Source: Fimenecus sp964557975
GTDB taxonomy: Bacteria; Bacillota; Clostridia; Oscillospirales; Acutalibacteraceae
Reading direction: 5' to 3'
Length of the DNA: 16,554 bases
Assembly (NCBI GenBank): GCA_964557975.1
Contig: CAZLCG010000038.1
Coordinates: 1 to 16,554 of the forward strand
Shown: piece after piece, positions 7,993-14,989 of the stretch
Layout: each line of letters starts with the position of its first letter
Position numbering within the stretch: position 1 is the first letter of the stretch
Made by a program: the position numbers and the translations under genes
The notes under the pieces: generated by a model
What the model was told of the DNA's origin: nothing
Databases searched by the model: none
Seen by the model: only the letters and a program-made list of their open reading frames with translations

Positions 7993-9093
7993 TTAGTATC
8001 CCGAGGTGGCAAGAAGCCTTCTTACTTCCTTTTCATCCACGCAAAATTCAATTACCGAATCCTTTGAAATCTTCTGTTCCTTATAAAGCCTTATCAACGC
8101 CTGATCCATAGTCTGCATACCCTGCATCTGAGCTGTCTGCATCGTGGCGTAAAGCTGATGCTCCTTTTCCTCACGGATAAGGTTTTTAACAGACGGAGTA
8201 TCGATCATATACTCGACCGCGACGCACCTGCCCTTGCCGTTAACCGTAGGAATAAGCTGCTGTGAAATAACGGCTTTCAGCGAATTTGCCAGCTGCTGTC
8301 TTATCTGCCCCTTTTGCCCTTCGGGAAAGGAGTCGATAATTCTTGAAATAGTCATAGGCGCAGTCTGCGTATGAAGCGTCGAAAGAACCAGATGTCCCGT
8401 TTCAGCCGCCGTAACCGCGATTGAAATACTTTCGGGATCGCGCATTTCGCCAATCATTATAGTATCGGGGTCGTGACGGAGAACGGTTTTAAGAGCATTG
8501 GCAAAGCTGTGTGTGTCAGTGCCTATTTCCCTTTGTCTTACCGTCGATTTAATGTGAGTGTGTAAAAATTCTATAGGGTCCTCAACCGTAACTATGTTTG
8601 TTTCATATCTTTCGTTTATATACTTTATCATAGCGGCAAGCGTAGTCGATTTACCGCTGCCCGTGGGACCCGTAACAAGTACAAGTCCGCGCGGCAAATT
8701 GCAAAGCCTTTTAATGTCGCTCGGAAGCCCGAGCCTGTCAAGCTCGGGAACCTCAAACGGAATAGCTCTGAAAGCAGCGGCAAGCGAACCCCTTTGAATG
8801 ATTACGTTGCCCCTGAATCGAGCGCATTCGGGAACGGAAACCGCGAGGTCAAGCTCCCACTCCTCCTCAAGTTTTTCCTTTTGATACGGGGACATAATTG
8901 ACAAAAGCATTTTCTCGATGTCTTCGGGCGCAAGCTTAGGCAGATCGTCCTGTCTCTTCAAATCCCCGGTTATTCTGATACAAGGCTCAACGCCCGAAAC
9001 AAGGTGAAGGTCAGAGCCTTCCTTGCTTACCGTCAGCCTTAATAAGTCATACAAAGTATAAGGGTAACTGCTTTCTTTGCCTGTGAATATCAC
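7993..9093 (-). CDS. pilT: Pilus retraction ATPase PilT
   Basis: This 366 aa cytoplasmic hexameric ATPase depolymerises the pilus, giving twitching or DNA/surface pulling in the family. An N-terminal PAS-like domain (about 10-115) includes EGSDLHLVSG. The RecA-like core has Walker A GPTGSGKST 142-150, Asp box TVEDPIEF 169-176, Walker B TIMIGEMRD 211-219 and His box HLVLSTLHT 234-242. SVKNLIREEK at 301-310 is the AIRNLIRE signature of PilT, needed for retraction. It lacks the tetracysteine of PilB. Start GTG 9093 has AAGGAG 10 bases upstream. It is separated by 130 bases from the preceding operon gene, the largest gap within the pilus operon. Having both motors makes retractile pili likely. 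Confidence 0.97.
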   Translation of the reverse strand: MIFTGKESSYPYTLYDLLRLTVSKEGSDLHLVSGVEPCIRITGDLKRQDDLPKLAPEDIEKMLLSIMSPYQKEKLEEEWELDLAVSVPECARFRGNVIIQRGSLAAAFRAIPFEVPELDRLGLPSDIKRLCNLPRGLVLVTGPTGSGKSTTLAAMIKYINERYETNIVTVEDPIEFLHTHIKSTVRQREIGTDTHSFANALKTVLRHDPDTIMIGEMRDPESISIAVTAAETGHLVLSTLHTQTAPMTISRIIDSFPEGQKGQIRQQLANSLKAVISQQLIPTVNGKGRCVAVEYMIDTPSVKNLIREEKEHQLYATMQTAQMQGMQTMDQALIRLYKEQKISKDSVIEFCVDEKEVRRLLATSGY

Positions 9094-9223
9094 TTAAAGA
9101 ACACTCCTTAAAACCGTTAAATAAAATGCAGGTTGCTTTTTCGGAATACTGTTCCGGAAAAGCGTTATCGCCAAATGCCGCTTTAGGGTGTGAAGCGTAA
9201 GCCCCACACCCGTATCAGTATTA
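9094..9223 (-). other. Intergenic spacer with two hairpins ahead of pilT
   Basis: This 130-base spacer lies between the secretin-N-domain gene and pilT. Hairpin one follows the upstream stop by about 12 bases: arms 9186-9192 and 9205-9211 (7 bp, GC-rich, 12-base loop). Hairpin two has arms 9135-9146 and 9152-9163, a 12-position stem with one A/C mismatch in the minus-strand RNA and a 5-base loop. Neither is followed by a U tract in the minus direction, so neither looks like a full intrinsic terminator. They could be RNA-processing or stability elements setting pilT dosage (inference). No promoter of good quality was seen here. Confidence 0.5.
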
Positions 9224-10957
9224 TCAGCCTGCGTCCATTTCCTGAAGAAGCGCCTTAATATAATCGACCATCTCAGGCGTTGCCTTAACGTATGTTACAT
9301 AGTTTGTTGAAGTGCCTGCCTTATCGGTAACGGCAACATATTGAAATTCCGCAGCGGAGGGGATTTCGGGATGAAGCGTGCGAAGAGTATCAATTCTCTC
9401 CTTTCCTGCGCTCGCGGTACCCGTGATTTCAACGACCCTGTATTCCGTCTCGGAGGTTGTAGCGGTATCGAGCGCCGCAAGAAGATTTTGAACCTGCTCC
9501 CGCTTTGAAGTGTCACAGTAAACAATCAGCGCTCTGGAGACCGTCGGATAAGCGTTGGTCTTAATCGTTACCCCGTCAAGCGAAATGTTTGAAAGCCTGT
9601 CAAGCATTTCCTGCGCAGTGCAGGAAGTGAGGTCATAGATGAAGAATTGATTTTCAAGCTTGAGGCTGTCCGCATAGTCCTCCGTATCAAATTCGCTTAT
9701 CTTGCTCTGCGCCTTGTCGACCTCGTCCTCTGTACCCATAAGCCAAATCTTCTTTGTCATCTTTTCGGGACCGTAAACGGTTACCGAGTACGGGAAGCTG
9801 TTAATAATTTCAACGGCCGCCGCCCTGTCGATGAAGCTAAGCTCGATTTCGCGCAGTATCGTCGCGGACTCCGTTGCCGTTGCCGTATTGTCCGAGTCGG
9901 TCGAATCCGACGAGCTTGATGTTGTTGTGGTATTTGAAGAGGTCGTTGTGGTTATAACGTCGTCGGAGGAGCTTGAACCTGAGCTTGAAAGGTTCATTCC
10001 CGTCAAAGGTCTGTCAACAATATTCTTGATGGTCTTGATGTCCGCAAGAGCGGTGCCCGTAACGAACGTATAGAGCGTATAGGGTCTTGACGAAAGTACA
10101 ATGCCGGGGTCAAGCCCAAGGTTTGAGAGAAGACCGCTGAACTCGCTTGCGTCTATATACTGGAGATCTATATATGTAAAGTTCGAGGTGACGAGAGCCG
10201 CGCCCGAGGTAATATTGCTGCTTACATCAAGAAGATTTATCAATTCCTGAATTTTCGCAAGCTCCTTCGGGTACGCGCTTATATAAACCGTACTGTCATC
10301 CGTATCGGTCGCAACATACTGAACATCCGAAAGCCCGAGGGCCGAAGCCTGAGCCTGAAGGGTGGGGACGGTAATATACTTAAGTGTGAATTTGCTCATT
10401 ACGACTTTATCAATAAATTTGTCGTTAAGGTCGGACGCCGAACCGACCATAAGCGTGTTGCCGTCCTTGAGATAAGTGAGGTCCACAAGCCTTGTAACAT
10501 AGTCCACCGCTTTAAGGGCGGACATCTGCTCAAGGTTAACGGTAAGCGTTTCATTGGAGCTGCCCACGAATATGACCGTATATCCCGCGTTCCTCGCGAT
10601 TGCCGAAATAACGTCTCTGATATTGGCGTCAACAAGGTTAAGAGAAAGCCTTGTCGATACCAACGAGGAGGTCGAACCGCTGCCCGAAGAGCTCAGCGGC
10701 ACCTTTATTACGTTGCCCGTAATAATTCTGTCTGCATTTGAAAGATTGTTGGCAGTCATAATATCGCTTACGGTAACTCCGTAATTCTTTGCAATTCGTG
10801 TAAGCGTGTCGCCCGACTTAATTACATAATACTGATAATCGGTATCGACGTCACGGTCTGAGCCCATAACGGTAAACGGAAGTATTGCGTTTGTAAGCAA
10901 TATAACCGCAAGCGCCGCGACCAGAACTGCTTTTAATCTTTTCCTTGAACTGAACAT
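9224..10957 (-). CDS. LysM plus secretin N-domain protein lacking the secretin barrel (PilQ-position)
   Basis: This 577 aa exported protein has a basic signal peptide with hydrophobic core (about 10-30), then a LysM peptidoglycan-binding domain (about 42-87: YVIKSGDTLTRIAKNYG, DIMTANNL, GNVIKVP). An STN/N0-like domain follows (about 103-173; LSLNLVDANIRDVISAIARNAG, then the V-T-V-N-L strand). N1/NolW-like repeats sit at about 187-245 and 258-317, and after a Ser/Thr linker (about 322-366) at about 368-424, 437-498 and possibly 504-573. The conserved secretin beta-barrel that should follow is absent; the frame ends normally. In diderm systems PilQ or GspD bears these N domains. Here it probably makes a periplasm-like guide ring bound to the wall, partnered by the upstream PilP-like protein (inference). 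ATG 10957 has AGGGGG 9 bases upstream. Confidence 0.85.
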   Translation of the reverse strand: MFSSRKRLKAVLVAALAVILLTNAILPFTVMGSDRDVDTDYQYYVIKSGDTLTRIAKNYGVTVSDIMTANNLSNADRIITGNVIKVPLSSSGSGSTSSLVSTRLSLNLVDANIRDVISAIARNAGYTVIFVGSSNETLTVNLEQMSALKAVDYVTRLVDLTYLKDGNTLMVGSASDLNDKFIDKVVMSKFTLKYITVPTLQAQASALGLSDVQYVATDTDDSTVYISAYPKELAKIQELINLLDVSSNITSGAALVTSNFTYIDLQYIDASEFSGLLSNLGLDPGIVLSSRPYTLYTFVTGTALADIKTIKNIVDRPLTGMNLSSSGSSSSDDVITTTTSSNTTTTSSSSDSTDSDNTATATESATILREIELSFIDRAAAVEIINSFPYSVTVYGPEKMTKKIWLMGTEDEVDKAQSKISEFDTEDYADSLKLENQFFIYDLTSCTAQEMLDRLSNISLDGVTIKTNAYPTVSRALIVYCDTSKREQVQNLLAALDTATTSETEYRVVEITGTASAGKERIDTLRTLHPEIPSAAEFQYVAVTDKAGTSTNYVTYVKATPEMVDYIKALLQEMDAG

Positions 10958-11002
10958 ATTATGTGTCCCCCTAAAAATCTTTGGAATCTATGTAAATCAG
11001 GA

Positions 11003-11515
11003 TTATTTCATTTCTATGGTTCTCGTTTTTTCGCCTAACGAGAAGGTAACGGTGCTGTCGGTAATCGACTCGACAAGCCACTCCGAGTTCCCGACATAGT
11101 CGCCGACCTGAAGCGTGTACGACGCGTACTGCGTTGAAACTATCGCTGTTCTGTAGCCGTCCGAGTTATAGACCATACCCGTTATCTTGGCGTTCGCTAT
11201 AACATCCTCTGAGAACGGATCAACGCCGTCTGCAACGGTTTCGCCCTCCGTCCTTTCAATCTGAGGAAGGATTTCAACTGCTTGTCCGGCAACGGTATTT
11301 TCTTCCCCTACGTCCGTGTCGACATTTGCGCCCGAAAAAATTATCAGCACGGCAATGACGACGGCAATTAAAATAACAATAACGGGCAAAATCACTTTCA
11401 TCTTCGGATTCTTTTCAAAGAACGCCGTAAAGGAATTTCTTTTTCGCGCGTCTTTTTTACCGCCGCCCGACTTTATTTTGGCGATAATATCCTTCAGATC
11501 CATATTCATATCCAT
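11003..11515 (-). CDS. PilP/GspC-like membrane protein (HR-domain-like)
   Basis: This 170 aa protein is the first gene of the pilus operon. It has a basic cytoplasmic stretch, one membrane helix (about 41-60), an acidic linker, a DPF motif (99-101) and a C-terminal beta domain (about 110-168: ITGMVYN, YRTAIVST, YTLQVGDYVG, WLVESITDSTVTFSLG). DPF followed by a beta-barrel-like repeat with the G-D-x-V-G turn matches the homology region of PilP and GspC, which bind secretin N0 domains. Gram-negative PilP is a lipoprotein; this one is membrane-anchored like GspC. The frame also allows GTG at 11524, but its GGAG would be only 1-2 bases away; ATG 11515 has GGAG 10 bases upstream. Family assignment is by pattern, not by a strict signature. 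Confidence 0.75.
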   Translation of the reverse strand: MDMNMDLKDIIAKIKSGGGKKDARKRNSFTAFFEKNPKMKVILPVIVILIAVVIAVLIIFSGANVDTDVGEENTVAGQAVEILPQIERTEGETVADGVDPFSEDVIANAKITGMVYNSDGYRTAIVSTQYASYTLQVGDYVGNSEWLVESITDSTVTFSLGEKTRTIEMK

Positions 11516-11525
11516 AAAAAACACT

Positions 11526-11529
11526 CTCC
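11526..11529 (-). promoter_or_regulatory. Ribosome binding site that fixes the start of the PilP-like gene
   Basis: GGAG on the minus strand stands 10 bases before ATG 11515 and directly against the upstream GTG at 11524, so initiation at the ATG is favoured. Confidence 0.6.
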
Positions 11530-11563
11530 GTTTTTACAAATCTTCCGTTTAATCATATGAAAT

Positions 11564-11589
11564 TCGGAATACAGTTTTTGTGTATTCGA
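11564..11589 (-). other. Hairpin in the pilus operon leader
   Basis: GAATAC and GTATTC (11567-11572 and 11582-11587) form a perfect 6-bp stem with a 9-base loop, extended by two pairs past a one-base bulge. It lies in the predicted 5' leader of about 110 bases. Flanking ATATGA/TCATAT copies (11555-11560 and 11615-11620) could enclose it. No known riboswitch core is recognised. Role unknown. Confidence 0.4.
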
Positions 11590-11634
11590 CGATGTTCTCC
11601 GTAATCAGACGAAATCATATAAACATACTATTTT

Positions 11635-11663
11635 ATTCTACACCAAAGCAAATACTTCGTCAA
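11635..11663 (-). promoter_or_regulatory. Sigma-A-type promoter of the type IV pilus operon
   Basis: The minus strand has TTGACG (-35, 11663-11658), exactly 17 bases of spacer, then TAGAAT (-10, 11640-11635). Five of six bases match consensus at each box. Predicted start is near 11628, leaving a leader of about 110 bases before ATG 11515. It is the only good promoter between the BY-kinase terminator and the pilus genes. Confidence 0.75.
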
Positions 11664-11706
11664 CAAAATAATTTAAAATTATTTGATAAGTGTTGATTAT
11701 TTTGTT
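11662..11706. repeat. 11-bp inverted repeat abutting the pilus promoter -35 box
   Basis: AACAAAATAAT (11662-11672) and ATTATTTTGTT (11696-11706) are perfect inverted copies, 23 bases apart. A second AT-rich near-palindrome (AATAATTT, one base, AAATTATT; 11667-11683) overlaps the left arm. The left arm overlaps the -35 by two bases. Position suits an operator for an activator or repressor; it is not a terminator, as there is no GC-rich stem. Confidence 0.5.
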
Positions 11707-11747
11707 AAATTCGACAAACCGCCGCTTAACTTTTTATTCAATTTTTC

Positions 11748-11777
11748 AAAAAAAAGTGCGGCAAAAAAACTGCCGCA
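11748..11777 (-). terminator. Intrinsic terminator after the BY-kinase gene
   Basis: On the minus strand, a perfect 7-bp GC-rich stem (arms 11777-11771 and 11763-11757, UGCGGCA/UGCCGCA) with a 7-base loop is followed by one C and eight U (11755-11748). It begins 17 bases after the stop at 11794 and separates the BY-kinase unit from the pilus operon. Confidence 0.92.
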
Positions 11778-11793
11778 ATTTCTTTATAAAATT

Positions 11794-13242
11794 TTATTTT
11801 TTGCTGCCGTAACCGTAACCGTATCCGTATCCGTATTTCTTGCTGTAGAACGAGTTTCTTGATAAACTGCTTTTTTCGGTGTTGTTAAATATGCAGCCCG
11901 CGATCTCGGTTCCGGAGTTTTCAAAGTTTTCAACAGCTCTTTTAATTCTTCTTGCCGAAGCATAATCCTGCTTAACCACAAGCACGATTGTGTCCGCATA
12001 CGCGGCAAGGATCGAAGCGTCCGCCAGAATGCCGCAGGGAGCGGTATCTATGATGACATAATCAAATTCCTTTTTTACCGATTCAATAATTTCTTCCATT
12101 TTGGGAGAAGAAAGAATTTCGGATGAATTTTCGGCGACCTTTCCCGTGACAAGAACGAAAAGCTGATATTTTTCGGAATACTTAATTGATTCCTTCAGGG
12201 TTTTGTTCCCGCTTATTATTCCGCTGATGCCCTCGTCGTCGGTTGAGGAAAATCCAAGCGTTTTCGCAACGGACGGCTTACGCAAATCAGCGTCAATAAG
12301 CAGAACCGATTTCCCGTTCTGGGCAAGCGACAGCGCAAGGTTGGTCGCGCAGGTCGTTTTACCCTCGTTTTCCATCGTGCTTGAAACGACGATTGTTTTA
12401 TAATCGTTTCTCGACGAGGCATGCTCGATTTTAGTCCTTATAAGCTTATAGGACTCAATAAACGCAAAGCCCGTTTTTTTGTCCGTAATAAGCAGCCCCC
12501 TGCTTGCCTCTCCCTTTTTGCCCTTTTTGTTGACCTTGCTTACTACCCCCAAAAGCTTCATTCCGAGCTTTGAATTGACGTCGTCCGAATTTTTGATTGT
12601 ATCCTTGAAAATTACAACCGCGATTATACCTATACAGGCTGCGAACGCGCCGATAATAAACCCAAGCAGGGTATAAACCGCCTTGCTGTTGTCAGTGTTG
12701 GGGCTTTCGGCAAGGAGCGGCGGGTCGATAACCGTAAGCGCCGTGCTCGGGAAAGCCTTCTCAATAGCCGAGGTATAATTCTCAACATATGCGTTTGCTA
12801 TACTGTATGAAACCTTCGGGTCGGTTGTCGTGACCGTAAGGTTGACGATTGACGTATCCTCTATGGAGCTTACCGATATAAAGCTCTTAATGTCCTCGGG
12901 TGTGACCTTGTAACCGCAGCTGTTTGCAATAGTCGTTGAAAGCTCGGTGGTTGTAAAAACATATTTAAAGCTTTCGGCAAGCGACGCGGAGGCGTTTAAG
13001 TCCGACTGCGATGTACCGGCAACTGTAATAGCCGACGATTTATTGCTTGCGATAAACATAATTTTTGAAGAATATGTTTCGGTATATGTTGCAAAGGCGA
13101 CGATCAAGCCCATAAGAGCGCATAAAACGGCGCACAGAACTATAAGCCACCATTTTTCCAAAAGCTTCCTGAAATACATAAGCGCGGTATCGAGGCTTAA
13201 GCTTTCATCATAATCTTTTTTCGGTTCCTGATTGTAACTCAT
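11794..13242 (-). CDS. Fused Wzz-domain/BY-kinase (polysaccharide tyrosine autokinase)
   Basis: This 482 aa membrane protein probably regulates chain length and export of a surface polysaccharide by tyrosine autophosphorylation. The Wzz-type N-terminal half has membrane helices at about 32-52 and 190-212 with the Pro motif VIDPPLLAESP before helix two. The cytoplasmic BY-kinase has Walker A SSTMENEGKTT 287-297, Walker A' VLLIDADLRKP 313-323 and Walker B DYVIIDTAP 394-402. The C-terminal tyrosine cluster comprises Y466, Y470, Y472, Y474, Y476 and Y478. Many Firmicutes split these parts into two proteins (CpsC/CpsD types); here they are fused, as in Wzc. ATG 13242 has GAGGAG 9 bases upstream. 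It has its own promoter and terminator, with no glycosyltransferase or flippase beside it, so its polysaccharide locus must be elsewhere. Confidence 0.93.
   Translation of the reverse strand: MSYNQEPKKDYDESLSLDTALMYFRKLLEKWWLIVLCAVLCALMGLIVAFATYTETYSSKIMFIASNKSSAITVAGTSQSDLNASASLAESFKYVFTTTELSTTIANSCGYKVTPEDIKSFISVSSIEDTSIVNLTVTTTDPKVSYSIANAYVENYTSAIEKAFPSTALTVIDPPLLAESPNTDNSKAVYTLLGFIIGAFAACIGIIAVVIFKDTIKNSDDVNSKLGMKLLGVVSKVNKKGKKGEASRGLLITDKKTGFAFIESYKLIRTKIEHASSRNDYKTIVVSSTMENEGKTTCATNLALSLAQNGKSVLLIDADLRKPSVAKTLGFSSTDDEGISGIISGNKTLKESIKYSEKYQLFVLVTGKVAENSSEILSSPKMEEIIESVKKEFDYVIIDTAPCGILADASILAAYADTIVLVVKQDYASARRIKRAVENFENSGTEIAGCIFNNTEKSSLSRNSFYSKKYGYGYGYGYGSKK
11809..11835 (-). repeat. 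Tandem hexanucleotide repeat encoding the Tyr-Gly tail
   Basis: Four and a half copies of a 6-base unit (minus strand TAC GGN) encode the alternating Tyr-Gly tail of the BY-kinase. Third positions alternate in blocks (two GGA, then two GGT), so copies are nearly but not fully identical. Gain or loss of a unit would keep the frame and change the number of phosphorylatable tyrosines. Confidence 0.85.
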
Positions 13243-13281
13243 CCGATAATTCTCCTCTTCCAGAAGTCAACTCTATGCTCT

Positions 13282-13290
13282 ATTATAACA
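13282..13290 (-). promoter_or_regulatory. Extended -10 promoter of the BY-kinase gene
   Basis: TGT followed by a perfect TATAAT (13287-13282) on the minus strand is an extended -10. A poor -35 (TTGTTT) stands 16 bases upstream. It lies about 40 bases before ATG 13242, in the 73-base gap after the ABC transporter gene. No convincing terminator precedes it, so read-through from the upstream operon is possible. Confidence 0.75.
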
Positions 13291-13315
13291 GAATGTTTTA
13301 AAAAAACAATGCTTT

Positions 13316-14989
13316 TTATTTTTTTATTTTGTTTATTTTTATTTTTCTGTCGCTGATAACTATTTCCTTGTTGCATATTTCGTAAGCGGCGTTTTTATGC
13401 GAAATAATAATGCAGGTTTTGTCCCTTAGCGTTCTTATATTGGATAAAAGCTGTTTTTCCGTAGTCTCGTCAAGCGCCGAGGTCGCCTCGTCCAAAAGCA
13501 GAATAGGCGCGTCCGTGAGAATAGCCCTTGCAACCGCAAGCCGCTGAATCTGCCCCTCGGAAAGCCCCTGACCGTTTTCCGAAAGGACCGTATCAAGCCC
13601 GTCGGGCAGCTCGGAAATAAAATCGCCCGCGCAGCTGATTTGGGCGGCTCTCATAATTTCCCCGTCGGTTGCGTCGCCCTTAATAAAGCGGATATTATCC
13701 CTGACAGTGCCGCTGAAAAGCATATTCCCCTGCGGAACGTACGCAAAAAGCGGTCTTGTGTATTTATCCACGGCAAATTTCCTGCCGCCCGAATTTATAT
13801 GTACCTCGCCGCTGTCGGGCGGCAGAACTCCCACAAGAATTTTAAGCAACGTGCTTTTGCCGATGCCTGAAATTCCCGAAATAACCGTAAAATCATTCTT
13901 TTCTATCTCAAACGAAGCGTCTTCGATTACAGTATCCCTGCCGTAGCTGAAGCTTACGCCGTCAAACTCAATGCTTTTCAGCTCATTGTAAACGGATTTC
14001 GTGTCGGTATTTTCCGCATTGAGCGCGCGGCTTTCGGGCATATCCTCTATTTCAAAAATTCTCTCCGCGGAGGCGAGCGCGGAATAATACTGCGGCACAA
14101 CCGCCGAAAGGTTCGTAAACGGCGTCTGCACCTGACCTATCAGCTGCATAATCGCCGTAAGCGTTCCGAAGGTTATCGAGCCGGAGCAAAGCCTTAAACC
14201 GCTCCAGACAAGCCCGAACAGATAACCGAACGAAAACGCCGCCGAAAAACCGAGGTTTGCGGCAACCGACCAGCGGTTTCTGCGGATTTTGGCTTTGTAA
14301 TTATCGTCCTGAAGCGTTTCGGACTTTTCACGCATCTTATTTACGGCGCCGAAAATTTTGACGACCAGAAGGCTTTCAATAGCCTCCTGCATAAAGGAGC
14401 GAACCCTGCCGTCGGTTTCCTGAACGCTTCGGTGGAGTTTCTTCATAGAGCCTCTGAAAATCCTCGTGAATACAAACAAAACCGCGCCTGCCGAAAGGAG
14501 CAGGAGCGCGAAACGGCCGTCAAGCGCGAAAAGCACGGCGAACGCGCCTATCAGCTTCGTAATAATCGAAACCGTGACGGGTACGATCGTAGTTACTCCC
14601 TCCGATACGACCTGCACGTCGCTTGTGAGCCTTGTGATAAGCTCTCCGCTGTGAAATTTGCTTATTTTAAGGTAATCCTTTTTAAGAATTTCCGAGAACA
14701 AATCCGTCTTATACCTGATTTCAAGCTTCCCCGAAACCCTGACTTCAAGGGATTTGCACAAAAGCCTTAACGCAATCTGCAAAACGAGTACGCACAAAAA
14801 AACAGCGGCGTTTTTAATAAGCTCGGCTTTTTCCGACCTTTGCGCCGCGTCGATAATCAGCTTTGCGAACACCGCGGACGAAACTCCGCATAACGAATAC
14901 AAGGCGTTGCCGACCGTCAGCAGCACCAGCCCGAAAAGCTCCTGCTTTGAGCTTGCCCATATTCGTTTGAGAGTTGTTCCGTCTTTCAT
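13316..14989 (-). CDS. ABC exporter, fused membrane and ATPase domains
   Basis: This 557 aa half-transporter, expected to act as a homodimer, has about six membrane helices in residues 15-295 (exporter type 1 fold) and a nucleotide-binding domain at about 338-550. That domain has Walker A GISGIGKST 372-380, Q-loop Gln420, signature LSEGQ 476-480 (LSGGQ variant), Walker B ILLLDEATSALD 496-507 and switch His531. There is no N-terminal C39 peptidase domain. The substrate is unknown; operon partners point to a peptide or modified peptide (inference). ATG 14989 overlaps the stop of the signal-peptidase-like gene by ATGA, so translation is coupled. The last residues (RKIKINKIKK) are basic and AT-rich in coding sequence. 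Confidence 0.93.
   Translation of the reverse strand: MKDGTTLKRIWASSKQELFGLVLLTVGNALYSLCGVSSAVFAKLIIDAAQRSEKAELIKNAAVFLCVLVLQIALRLLCKSLEVRVSGKLEIRYKTDLFSEILKKDYLKISKFHSGELITRLTSDVQVVSEGVTTIVPVTVSIITKLIGAFAVLFALDGRFALLLLSAGAVLFVFTRIFRGSMKKLHRSVQETDGRVRSFMQEAIESLLVVKIFGAVNKMREKSETLQDDNYKAKIRRNRWSVAANLGFSAAFSFGYLFGLVWSGLRLCSGSITFGTLTAIMQLIGQVQTPFTNLSAVVPQYYSALASAERIFEIEDMPESRALNAENTDTKSVYNELKSIEFDGVSFSYGRDTVIEDASFEIEKNDFTVISGISGIGKSTLLKILVGVLPPDSGEVHINSGGRKFAVDKYTRPLFAYVPQGNMLFSGTVRDNIRFIKGDATDGEIMRAAQISCAGDFISELPDGLDTVLSENGQGLSEGQIQRLAVARAILTDAPILLLDEATSALDETTEKQLLSNIRTLRDKTCIIISHKNAAYEICNKEIVISDRKIKINKIKK

Noticed and set aside
9135..9163. Hairpin read as an intrinsic terminator before pilT
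   Set aside because: In the minus-strand RNA the stem has an A/C mismatch and is followed by mixed sequence, not a U tract. Kept only as an unexplained hairpin.
11515..11628. c-di-GMP riboswitch in the pilus leader
   Set aside because: Such elements control some clostridial pili, but none of the conserved GEMM core sequence can be seen here.
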